From NCBI GenBank assembly GCA_035461525.1, contig DATHVD010000026.1:1-14986 (forward strand): 14,986 bases of DNA, given 5' to 3'. The position numbers and the translations under genes are program-made. The notes under the pieces are model-generated. The model was given only the letters and a program-made list of their open reading frames with translations. It did no database searches and was not told where the DNA came from. Shown piece by piece: positions 6,167 through 13,197 of the stretch. Every line of letters starts with the position of its first letter. Within the stretch, counting starts at the first letter, position 1. Source of the stretch: JAIBJN01 sp035461525 (GTDB lineage Bacteria; Actinomycetota; Thermoleophilia; Gaiellales; Gaiellaceae).

Positions 6167-7243
6167 ATGAACGACTTCACGCCAGGACTCGAGGGCGTCG
6201 TCGCCGTCGAGACGGAGATCGCCGAGCCCGACCGCGAGGGCGGCGCCCTCCGCTACCGCGGCATCGACATCGAGGAGCTCGTCGGCCGGTACCCCTACGA
6301 GAACGTCTGGGGCCTCCTGGTCGACGACGACCTCGGCTCGAAGATGCCCGACCCGGAGCCCTACGAGCCGGCGAAGCTCACCGGGGACGCGCCCGCCGAC
6401 CTCCAGGCCGAGACCGCCCGCCTGGCGGGGGTGTGGGAGCTCGGGAAGCTGAACGAGATCTCCGACGAGCAGGCGCGCGAGGACCTCGGCCGGCTCTCGG
6501 CCCAGATGATGTCCATCGTCGCGCGCTCGGCGCGGGTCGCCGACGGTCACGAGGACGCCGTCCCCGACGACGTCGTCGCCCGCGGGACGACCGCCGCCGA
6601 GACCTTCCTCCTGCGCTGGCGCGGCGAGGCCGACCCGCGGCAGATGAAGGCGATCGACACCTACTGGATCTGCACCGCCGAGCACGGGCTCAACGCCTCC
6701 ACCTTCACCGCGCGCGTCGTCGCCTCGACCGGAGCGGACGCGGGCGCCGCGCTCTCGTCGGCCGTCGGCGCTCTCTCCGGCCCGCTGCACGGCGGCGCCC
6801 CGGCCTACGTGAAGCCGATGATCGAGGAGGTTGCTGCCATGGGCGACGCCGAGCGCTGGGTGCACGAGGCGCTCGCGAGCGGCAAGCGCATCATGGGCTT
6901 CGGCCATCGCGTCTACCGCGCCGAGGACCCGCGCTCCCGCGTCCTCAAGCAGACGGCGAAGGAGCTCGGCTCGCCGTACGTCGAGGTCGCGGAGGAGCTC
7001 GAGCGGGCGGCCCTCGCCGCGCTGCAGGAGCGGCACCCCGAGCGCGTGCTGGCGACGAACGTCGAGTACTACTCCGCGGTCGTGCTCGACCTCGCGGAGA
7101 TCCCGCCGCCGCTCGCTCCCGCGATGTTCGCCTGCTCGCGCGTCGCCGGCTGGTCGGCGCACATCCTCGAGCAGAAGCGCACCGGCCGCCTCTTCCGGCC
7201 CTCGGCCCGATACGTCGGGCCCCCGGTCCGCTCGCCGGCGTGA
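6167..7243 (+). CDS. gltA: Citrate synthase, short actinobacterial CitA type
   Basis: 358 residues. Condenses acetyl-CoA with oxaloacetate to citrate, the entry step of the TCA cycle. It starts at ATG 6167; the open frame continues upstream only because it runs antisense through icd. Landmarks: GGALRYRGIDIEELV (residues 25-39), EHGLNAS with His173, GPLHGGAP with His208, MGFGHRVYRAEDPR with His247 and Arg256, and ACSRVAGWSAHILEQ with Arg325. The C-terminal KRTGRLFRPSARYVGP resembles actinobacterial citrate synthase 2. The position usually held by the catalytic aspartate (NVDFYS) is glutamate here (Glu300 in NVEYYS). A methylcitrate synthase role cannot be excluded, but adjacency to icd and mdh favours citrate synthase. 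Its TGA overlaps the GTG of the HEAT-like gene. Confidence 0.93.
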   Translation: MNDFTPGLEGVVAVETEIAEPDREGGALRYRGIDIEELVGRYPYENVWGLLVDDDLGSKMPDPEPYEPAKLTGDAPADLQAETARLAGVWELGKLNEISDEQAREDLGRLSAQMMSIVARSARVADGHEDAVPDDVVARGTTAAETFLLRWRGEADPRQMKAIDTYWICTAEHGLNASTFTARVVASTGADAGAALSSAVGALSGPLHGGAPAYVKPMIEEVAAMGDAERWVHEALASGKRIMGFGHRVYRAEDPRSRVLKQTAKELGSPYVEVAEELERAALAALQERHPERVLATNVEYYSAVVLDLAEIPPPLAPAMFACSRVAGWSAHILEQKRTGRLFRPSARYVGPPVRSPA

Positions 7244-7725
7244 GCCTCGCCGAGGCCGTCGCCCGCGCTGCCGAGCTCGACGACGAACGCGCGCTCGCCG
7301 ATCTGCGGCGCGAGGTGGACGAGGACCTCGAGGCGGCCGCGCGCAGCCCGGACCACCGCGAGCGCGCGCTCGCCTACCGGGCGATCGGCCAGCTCCGCTT
7401 CAACCAGAAGACGGAGCTCCTGCGGCGCGGGCTCGAGGACACGAGCCCGGCTGCGCGCGGGTCGGCCCTGCTCTCCCTCGAGCTTCTCTCGCGCGGGCAT
7501 CCGGGGCTCGTGAACGCTGTGCGCGGAACGCTGCACGCGCTCGCCAACGACGACCCGAACGCCGCCGTGCGCCGGCTCGCCGTGCTCTCGCTCAAGAACG
7601 GCTCGCCGCAGGCTGACACGCTCACGCTGCTCGCCCACCTCGCCGCGGACGAGGACGACCGCAGCCGGGCAGGAACGGCGGACGCGGTGCACCAGGCGCT
7701 CAAGCGGAAGGCCAAGGCACGCTGA
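7240..7725 (+). CDS. HEAT-like alpha-helical repeat protein coupled to citrate synthase
   Basis: 161 residues, no certain family. The GTG start sits in a GTGA overlap with the gltA stop, implying translational coupling. The protein looks wholly helical and highly charged. Two segments fit the HEAT signature (Asp, then Arg, then a hydrophobic helix): DTSPAARGSALLSLELLSRG (about 67-86) and DDPNAAVRRLAVLSLKNGS (about 104-122), with a third, weaker helix pair at the end (LAADEDDRSRAGTADAVHQ). The C-terminus is basic (KRKAKAR). HEAT-like repeats usually mediate protein binding; the context suggests a partner in central metabolism, perhaps citrate synthase itself, but nothing in the sequence proves this. 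Confidence 0.78.
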   Translation: MSLAEAVARAAELDDERALADLRREVDEDLEAAARSPDHRERALAYRAIGQLRFNQKTELLRRGLEDTSPAARGSALLSLELLSRGHPGLVNAVRGTLHALANDDPNAAVRRLAVLSLKNGSPQADTLTLLAHLAADEDDRSRAGTADAVHQALKRKAKAR

Positions 7726-7738
7726 TCGCCTGTCTCGC

Positions 7739-7767
7739 TTGACGGACGCCGCTTCAGTTTGTAAAGC
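7739..7767 (+). promoter_or_regulatory. Candidate promoter of the carbonic anhydrase gene
   Basis: TTGACG (7739-7744, five of six matches to the -35 consensus) and TAAAGC (7762-7767, a weak -10) are exactly 17 bases apart in an unusually AT-rich stretch. The left arm of the adjacent inverted repeat lies inside the spacer. The leader would be about 30 bases and includes a real Shine-Dalgarno, unlike most genes in this window. Confidence 0.4.
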
Positions 7768-7792
7768 TAGTTCGTACTTCAAAAACTGAAGC
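7751..7792 (+). repeat. Perfect 10-bp inverted repeat before the carbonic anhydrase
   Basis: GCTTCAGTTT (7751-7760) and AAACTGAAGC (7783-7792) are exact inverse complements separated by 22 bases. Arm centres are 32 bp apart, about three helical turns. The left arm lies between the candidate -35 and -10, and the right arm lies in the leader just before the Shine-Dalgarno. No U-run follows, so it is a poor terminator for the upstream operon. An operator for a dimeric or looping regulator, or an mRNA stem-loop, fits better. Confidence 0.7.
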
Positions 7793-7793
7793 A

Positions 7794-7801
7794 AGGGGGA
7801 G
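7794..7801 (+). promoter_or_regulatory. Ribosome-binding site of the carbonic anhydrase gene
   Basis: AGGGGGAG ends two bases before the ATG at 7804, with the GGGGG core five to nine bases upstream of it. It starts one base after the right arm of the inverted repeat (with one A between), so a stem formed in the mRNA would crowd the ribosome site. Confidence 0.6.
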
Positions 7802-7803
7802 CG

Positions 7804-8316
7804 ATGAGCGAACGCGAGATCCTGCAAGCCGCCAACGAGGTCTACGCCGACCTGTTCTCGCTGGGGCACCTGCCGATGCCGCCGGCGCGCCGGCTCGCGG
7901 TCGTCACGTGCATGGACGCCCGACTCGACCCGGCGGCGTTCCTCGGCCTCGAGCCGGGCGATGCCCACGTGATCCGCAACGCCGGCGGGATCGTGACCGA
8001 CGACGCCCTCCGGTCGCTCGTCATCTCGCACTGGCTGCTCGGAACCCAGGAGGTCGCGGTCGTCGTCCACACGGACTGCGGCATGCTCACGTTCACGAAC
8101 GACTCGCTGCGGGCGAAGCTCGCCCACGAGACCGGTGCGGACGCCTCGAACGTCGACTTCCACCCCTTCCCGGACCTCGAGCAGAGCGTCCGTGACAGCC
8201 TCGGCCGGATCCGCGAGTCGCCCCTCCTGCCCGACTCGCTCGAGCTGAGCGGCTGGGTCTACGACGTCCGGAGCGGGCGGATCGAGCAGGTTCGCGAGGC
8301 GGTGCGGGCGGCCTAG
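7804..8316 (+). CDS. Minimal beta-carbonic anhydrase
   Basis: 170 residues. Belongs to the beta-carbonic anhydrase superfamily, short form of about 160-170 residues. Zinc ligands Cys36, His89 and Cys92 and the Asp38-Arg40 dyad are visible in VVTCMDARLD and VVHTDCGM, and VIRNAGG (residues 56-62) matches the conserved turn. Reversible CO2 hydration is expected, which would supply bicarbonate for carboxylations or balance CO2 released by the neighbouring TCA enzymes. Short members of this clade exist for which activity is less well shown, so the call is at family level. The ATG has a strong Shine-Dalgarno. It is a single-gene unit with its own candidate promoter and inverted repeat. Downstream it faces the xer operon across 162 bases. 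Confidence 0.9.
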   Translation: MSEREILQAANEVYADLFSLGHLPMPPARRLAVVTCMDARLDPAAFLGLEPGDAHVIRNAGGIVTDDALRSLVISHWLLGTQEVAVVVHTDCGMLTFTNDSLRAKLAHETGADASNVDFHPFPDLEQSVRDSLGRIRESPLLPDSLELSGWVYDVRSGRIEQVREAVRAA

Positions 8317-8332
8317 ATGCCCGATCGATGAT

Positions 8333-8357
8333 TCAGGCCCCCGCGGATGACGCCTGA
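8333..8357. terminator. Weak hairpin between convergent operons
   Basis: TCAGGC (8333-8338) and GCCTGA (8352-8357) can form a 6-bp stem 17 bases after the carbonic anhydrase stop. A 5-bp stem, CGCAC/GTGCG, follows at 8392-8406. Neither has a T-run on either strand. I see no gene or RNA gene in the 162 bases 8317-8478; these hairpins are the only structure there. Confidence 0.2.
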
Positions 8358-8478
8358 GACGCCGCGCAGGATCGCCGTGCTCGCCCTTGCCCGCACCTGA
8401 AGTGCGTGCGGCGGACGATCGCGACGCCCTGCTTGGTCTCAGCCGCCCCCGCAGGCACCCCAATCACCGATCGACCAC

Positions 8479-8652
8479 CTAGCGTTCCGTGCAGGCGCAG
8501 CGGCTGCGGCGCCGGAGGACGCCGCAGGCGGGGCAGCGCCCTTCGTTGCGGCGCTCGAGCAGCTTGTAGCGCTCGGCGACCACGGCGAGGAGCAGGCCGA
8601 GGCCTCCTCCGAGGACGAGAACCGAGAACGTGTGGGAGTCGAAGCTCTCCAT
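8479..8652 (-). CDS. 57-aa membrane protein with a CxxC...CxC zinc-ribbon-like tail
   Basis: Small gene, easily missed. Begins MESFDSHTFSVLVLGGGLGL; residues about 9-26 form one transmembrane helix, followed by a charged helix (VAERYKLLERRNEGR) and a short cysteine cluster Cys40-x2-Cys43-x8-Cys52-x-Cys54. The four cysteines in a tail of about 18 residues could bind zinc. GGAGGA lies four bases before the ATG (8662-8657), and the gene starts 15 bases after the xerC stop. It is therefore almost certainly co-transcribed as the third gene of xerD-xerC. No family recognised. A membrane anchor or sensor acting with the recombinases, or a passenger gene, are both possible. The strong ribosome site and clean codon use make it real. 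Confidence 0.72.
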   Translation of the reverse strand: MESFDSHTFSVLVLGGGLGLLLAVVAERYKLLERRNEGRCPACGVLRRRSRCACTER

Positions 8653-8656
8653 CGAG

Positions 8657-8662
8657 TCCTCC
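8657..8662 (-). promoter_or_regulatory. Shine-Dalgarno of the 57-aa membrane protein
   Basis: GGAGGA on the minus strand, four bases before the ATG at 8652 and five bases after the xerC stop. This strong site fixes the start of the small gene and argues for translation within the xer transcript. Confidence 0.65.
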
Positions 8663-8667
8663 GCGCC

Positions 8668-9561
8668 CTACCAGCGCGAGCGGCGCGCGTGCGGGTGCGC
8701 TGAGAAGTAGGTCTCGCGCCGGCGCCGATCCGAAACGTGCGTGTAGAGCTCGGTGGTGCCCAGGTCGGCGTGGCCGAGCATCTCCTGCACGCTGCGCAGG
8801 TCGGCGCCGCCCTCGAGCAGGTGGGTGGCGAACGAGTGGCGGAGGAGGTGTGGGTGGACGCGCGCCGGGTCGAGCCCGGCCGAGGCGGCCAGGCGGCGGA
8901 GGATGAGGAACGCGCCCGCGCGCGTGAGCGGCCCGCCCTGGGCGTTGAGGAAGAGCTGCGGGCGGTGGCGGCGGTCGAGGTGGGGCCGGCCGCGGGCGAG
9001 GTAGCGGCGGAGCGCCTCGACCGCGCGCGACCCGAGCGGGACGATCCGCTCCTTGTCGCCCTTGCCGACGCAGCGCACCGTACGCTCCTCCAGGCTGACG
9101 TCGCCGCGCTCCAGCCCGACGGCCTCGCTCACGCGCAGGCCGGCGCCGTAGAGGAGCTCGACGAGCGCGCCGTCGCGGAAGCTTCGCGGCGTCGTCCCGG
9201 CGGCGGCGTCGATCAGGCGCTCGACCTCGCCCAGCGAGAGCGTCCGCGGGAGGCGGCGGCGCCGGCGGGGCAGGTCGACGTCCGCAGCGGGGTTGTCCGT
9301 GCGGACGCCGAGGGCGACGAGGTGGCGGTAGAACGTGCGCGCCGCCGCCGCGCGGCGCGCGATCGTCGCCGGCGAGAGCCCGCGCGCGCGGAGGCCGGCG
9401 AGCCAGGACTCGATCTCTCCCGCCGTCGCCTCCGCCGGCGAGCGCCCCAGCGCGCCGGCGAGGTCGGCGAGGTCGCGGCGGTAGGCGTCCACGGTCCGCG
9501 GCGCCCGCCGCGCCGCGAGGAGCGCGAGGAAGCCCTCGACCGCGGGATCCCGGGCGTCCAC
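8668..9561 (-). CDS. xerC: Tyrosine recombinase XerC-type
   Basis: 297 residues from the GTG at 9561. Xer recombinases cut and rejoin DNA at dif to resolve chromosome dimers. N-terminal SAM-like DNA-binding domain (about 1-90: VEGFLALLAARRAPRTVDAYRRD) and C-terminal catalytic domain with all active-site residues: Arg143 (GAGLRVSEAVGL), Lys170 (GKGDKERIVPLG), His238 and Arg241 (HPHLLRHSFATH), His264 (MLGHADLGTTELYTHV) and nucleophile Tyr273. The start at 9561 leaves the N-terminal length usual for XerC. An upstream GTG at 9582 would overlap the xerD stop by eight bases and add seven residues. It follows xerD directly. Which of the two is functionally XerC or XerD cannot be settled by eye; this one is the more canonical in length. 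Confidence 0.9.
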   Translation of the reverse strand: MDARDPAVEGFLALLAARRAPRTVDAYRRDLADLAGALGRSPAEATAGEIESWLAGLRARGLSPATIARRAAAARTFYRHLVALGVRTDNPAADVDLPRRRRRLPRTLSLGEVERLIDAAAGTTPRSFRDGALVELLYGAGLRVSEAVGLERGDVSLEERTVRCVGKGDKERIVPLGSRAVEALRRYLARGRPHLDRRHRPQLFLNAQGGPLTRAGAFLILRRLAASAGLDPARVHPHLLRHSFATHLLEGGADLRSVQEMLGHADLGTTELYTHVSDRRRRETYFSAHPHARRSRW

Positions 9562-9574
9562 CGTTCTCGCCGGG

Positions 9575-10423
9575 TCACGCACGCGGGTGGGAACGGTCGT
9601 AGACCCTGCGCAGTCGCTTCGCGTCCACGTGGCTGTAGACCTGGGTCGTGGAGAGGGAGGAGTGGCCCAGGAGCTCCTGGACGGTGCGGAGGTCGGCGCC
9701 GCCCTCGACGAGGTGCGTAGCGAACGCGTGCCGCAGTCGGTGCGGGTTCGGGAGGAGCCGCCGCAGCGTGGACGTGTCGAGGGGCCGGCCGCGGGCGGAG
9801 AGGAAGAGCCGGTCCTCCGCGCCGCGAGCGAGCTGGGGCCGGCCCCACTCGAGAAAGAGGCGGAGGCGGAAGGCGGCCTCTTCGCCGAGCGGCACGACGC
9901 GCTCCTTGCCCCCTTTCCCGCGCACATGCACGTGCTCCTGCTCGAAGTCGACGTCGGCGAGAGAAAGGTCGACTGCCTCCTGCGAGCGCAGGCCGGCGGA
10001 GTAGACGAGCTCCGCGAGCGCGCGGTTGCGCAGGGCGAGCGCGCCGTCGCCGGCAAGGGATTCGAGGAGGACATCGGTCTCGGCGGGTCGCGGTGCGTGC
10101 GGGAGCCGCCGCCGTCGTCGGCCCGAGACGGCGAGCTCGGGCACCCGGGCCGGCCCCAGCGCCGCCCGCGCGAGCGAGCGGGCCGCCGCGAGCTTGCGCG
10201 CGACCGTCGTCTGTGCGAGCTTCCGCGGCCGCCGCCCAGGCCGGTCGGCTGCGATCTCCGCCGCGTAGGCCGAAAGCGCCCCGGCGTCGAGGTCGGCCAG
10301 CGTCAGGCCCCGCCGCCGGAGCCACGAGGCGAGCTCCTCGAGGTCGCGCCGGTAGGCGCGGCGGGTCGCCTCGGAGAGCGACTGGCTCGAGAGGAAACGC
10401 TCGATCGCGGCACGGGTGTCCAC
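9575..10423 (-). CDS. xerD: Tyrosine recombinase XerD-type, shortened catalytic domain
   Basis: 282 residues, GTG start at 10423. Same two-domain layout as its neighbour. Catalytic residues are complete: Arg146 (SAGLRSQEAVDL), Lys173 (GKGGKERVVPLG), His228 and Arg231 (PHRLRHAFATH), His254 (LLGHSSLSTTQVYSHV) and Tyr263. Between the RGRPLDTST segment and PHRLRH it lacks about 13 residues that the neighbouring protein has there, so one helix is shortened. It also has an Arg-rich linker (GRRRRRLPHAPRP, 101-113). It lies first in a three-gene operon, 35 bases from the divergent DUF2071-like gene. XerC and XerD are usually encoded at separate loci, so this tandem may be a duplicated pair or a dedicated partner set. 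XerD versus XerC naming is tentative. Confidence 0.85.
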   Translation of the reverse strand: MDTRAAIERFLSSQSLSEATRRAYRRDLEELASWLRRRGLTLADLDAGALSAYAAEIAADRPGRRPRKLAQTTVARKLAAARSLARAALGPARVPELAVSGRRRRRLPHAPRPAETDVLLESLAGDGALALRNRALAELVYSAGLRSQEAVDLSLADVDFEQEHVHVRGKGGKERVVPLGEEAAFRLRLFLEWGRPQLARGAEDRLFLSARGRPLDTSTLRRLLPNPHRLRHAFATHLVEGGADLRTVQELLGHSSLSTTQVYSHVDAKRLRRVYDRSHPRA

Positions 10424-10446
10424 TCCGAAGGGTTCCGCCTCGCGCC

Positions 10447-10452
10447 TAGGCT
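10447..10452 (+). promoter_or_regulatory. -10-like TAGGCT, six bases before a GTG start
   Basis: TAGGCT ends six bases before the GTG at 10459, the same geometry as TAGACT before the aminotransferase. It implies a leaderless mRNA. It lies in the 35-base gap to the divergent xerD, for which I see no clear promoter. Confidence 0.4.
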
Positions 10453-10458
10453 TCCTCC

Positions 10459-11112
10459 GTGCGCCTTCGCCACCGCCTCCGCCATCTCCTCCTGGCGAGC
10501 TGGGAGACCGACGCCGAGCGCGTTGCCCGAGTGCTCCCCGCCGGCCTCAGGCCCGCGACCGTCGAGGGGAGGCACCTCGTCACGGTCGCGGCCATGCGCT
10601 GGGCCGGCGCCCGTCTCGGCGGGCTTCCGCTGCCGCCCTTCTCCCAGCTCAACGTGCGGCTGTACGTCCGCCCCGCGAACGGCAGCGAGACAGCCGTCTT
10701 CTTCCGCATCATCCGCGTGACGCCGCTCGGGCTCGGCGGGGCGCTCCTCGGGGTTCCCGTCCGTCCCGCCCGCCTCCGCGTGCGCGAGGGGCTCGTCGAG
10801 GCCCAGGGGCTCGGCCTGCGCCTCGACTACGAGCGGCGCGGCCCGACCGACCCGGGCGACCTCGCCCGTCACGAGCTCGGGCTCTTCGAGGCCGCGGGCG
10901 TCCGCGGCTTCCGCGTCATCCGGGGCGCGGCCTCCTGGGAGCGCGCCGAGCTCACGGTGCCGGCCCGCGTCGACCCCGTGCTCGCCCTCGGCTTCGAGGC
11001 CGGCGAGCCGGCGTCGGTCTTTTACGCGGGCGGCGCGTCCTTCGAGGCGGAGCTGCCCGCCCGCGCGCTCCCGGGCGGGCCGAGCAGCTCGGCGACCCGT
11101 ACCGCCCGGTAG
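10459..11112 (+). CDS. DUF2071 (YqjF-like) protein
   Basis: 217 residues, GTG start. The N-terminal part (SWETDAERVARVLPAGLRP, HLVTVAAMRWAG, LNVRLYVRP, AVFFRIIRVTP) matches the DUF2071 family, which has an acetoacetate-decarboxylase-like fold. Family members are uncharacterised, so no reaction is assigned. No signal peptide or membrane segment is seen. The last 30 codons overlap the 3' end of the convergent SRPBCC gene by 91 bases, and both tails there are low in conservation (ELPARALPGGPSSSATRTAR here). The start is the GTG six bases after a TANNNT hexamer; the region before it belongs to the xerD gap. Confidence 0.78.
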   Translation: MRLRHRLRHLLLASWETDAERVARVLPAGLRPATVEGRHLVTVAAMRWAGARLGGLPLPPFSQLNVRLYVRPANGSETAVFFRIIRVTPLGLGGALLGVPVRPARLRVREGLVEAQGLGLRLDYERRGPTDPGDLARHELGLFEAAGVRGFRVIRGAASWERAELTVPARVDPVLALGFEAGEPASVFYAGGASFEAELPARALPGGPSSSATRTAR

Positions 11113-11528
11113 TCGAAGATCTCCTCGAGCCAGCGGCGCACGGTCACGGCCCGGACGAGCGGCGCGAGGAGCCCGCCCGGGACACTGTAGCGCACGTGGT
11201 CGTAGATCTCGGTGCCGCCGGGTGCGGGCGCCAAACGGTGGGTGTGCTCCCAGAGCGGATACGGGCCGGAGAGCTGGACGTCGCGGAAGGAGCGGGGCGG
11301 CCGCCACTCGACGATCTCCGTCCGCCAGGCGACCGGAACGCCGAAGAGGCGCAGCCGGTAGCGGAGGAGCGACCCCTCCTCCAGGCGCGGGGGCGCTTCC
11401 ACGATGCGGAAGCGGAGCCACGGCGGCGTGATTGCCTCCAGGTTCCACGGGTCGGCGAAGAACGCGAAGGCCTCGTCCGGCGCCGCGCCGACGATCTGCG
11501 TCCGCTCGAGGGCGAGGTCGGTGCTCAT
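11022..11528 (-). CDS. SRPBCC (START-like) family protein
   Basis: 168 residues, ATG start. Matches the SRPBCC superfamily, polyketide cyclase/CDC-like branch, which forms a helix-grip pocket for a hydrophobic ligand. Visible elements: ERTQIVGAAPDEAFAFFADPWNLEAITPPWLRFRI (residues 8-42, with the conserved ITPPWL), LRLFGVPVAWRTEIVEW, FRDVQLSGPYPLWEHTHRL, and IYDHVRYSVPGG before a C-terminal helix. It often sits beside oxidoreductases or DUF2071-type genes, and the ligand is unknown. The final 23 or so residues (PPGSARAGSSASKDAPPA) lie over the end of the convergent DUF2071-like gene and look like unstructured tail. Divergent from pckA. Confidence 0.82.
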   Translation of the reverse strand: MSTDLALERTQIVGAAPDEAFAFFADPWNLEAITPPWLRFRIVEAPPRLEEGSLLRYRLRLFGVPVAWRTEIVEWRPPRSFRDVQLSGPYPLWEHTHRLAPAPGGTEIYDHVRYSVPGGLLAPLVRAVTVRRWLEEIFDYRAVRVAELLGPPGSARAGSSASKDAPPA

Positions 11529-11551
11529 GGGCGCGGCTGGGGCAGGATGCG

Positions 11552-11558
11552 TACGATA
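11552..11558. promoter_or_regulatory. Overlapping divergent -10 elements between the SRPBCC gene and pckA
   Basis: The seven bases TACGATA read TACGAT on the plus strand (12 bases before the pckA ATG) and TATCGT on the minus strand (24 bases before the SRPBCC ATG). Symmetric, overlapping -10s of this kind define bidirectional promoters. The two start codons are only 41 bases apart, so one shared element is plausible. Confidence 0.45.
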
Positions 11559-11569
11559 GGCCCACGACG

Positions 11570-13159
<1,590 letters not shown>

Positions 13160-13180
13160 CGCCCGCCGGGCTCCGTTTCG

Positions 13181-13186
13181 TATAGC
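13181..13186 (+). promoter_or_regulatory. -10-like TATAGC upstream of sdhA
   Basis: TATAGC (or the overlapping TAGCGT at 13183-13188) lies 9-11 bases before the sdhA GTG at 13198, in the 38-base gap after pckA. It suggests that sdhA can be transcribed separately from pckA with a very short leader. Confidence 0.35.
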
Positions 13187-13197
13187 GTCTCCAGGCG

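Noticed and set aside
7751..7792. Inverted repeat read as an intrinsic terminator of the gltA operon
   Set aside because: The loop is 22 bases and no T-run follows the right arm; its overlap with promoter elements fits regulation better.
7069..8463. 464-codon open minus-strand frame
   Set aside because: Antisense to gltA, the HEAT-like gene and carbonic anhydrase; no recognisable motifs.
8317..8478. Possible small RNA or tRNA between carbonic anhydrase and the xer operon
   Set aside because: No T-loop motif or cloverleaf, no T-runs, and only short stems; nothing beyond weak hairpins can be supported.
8668..10423. Tandem recombinases as an integron or prophage integrase module
   Set aside because: Both are Xer-like in length and motifs, base composition matches the neighbours, and there are no attachment-site repeats, cassettes or phage genes nearby.
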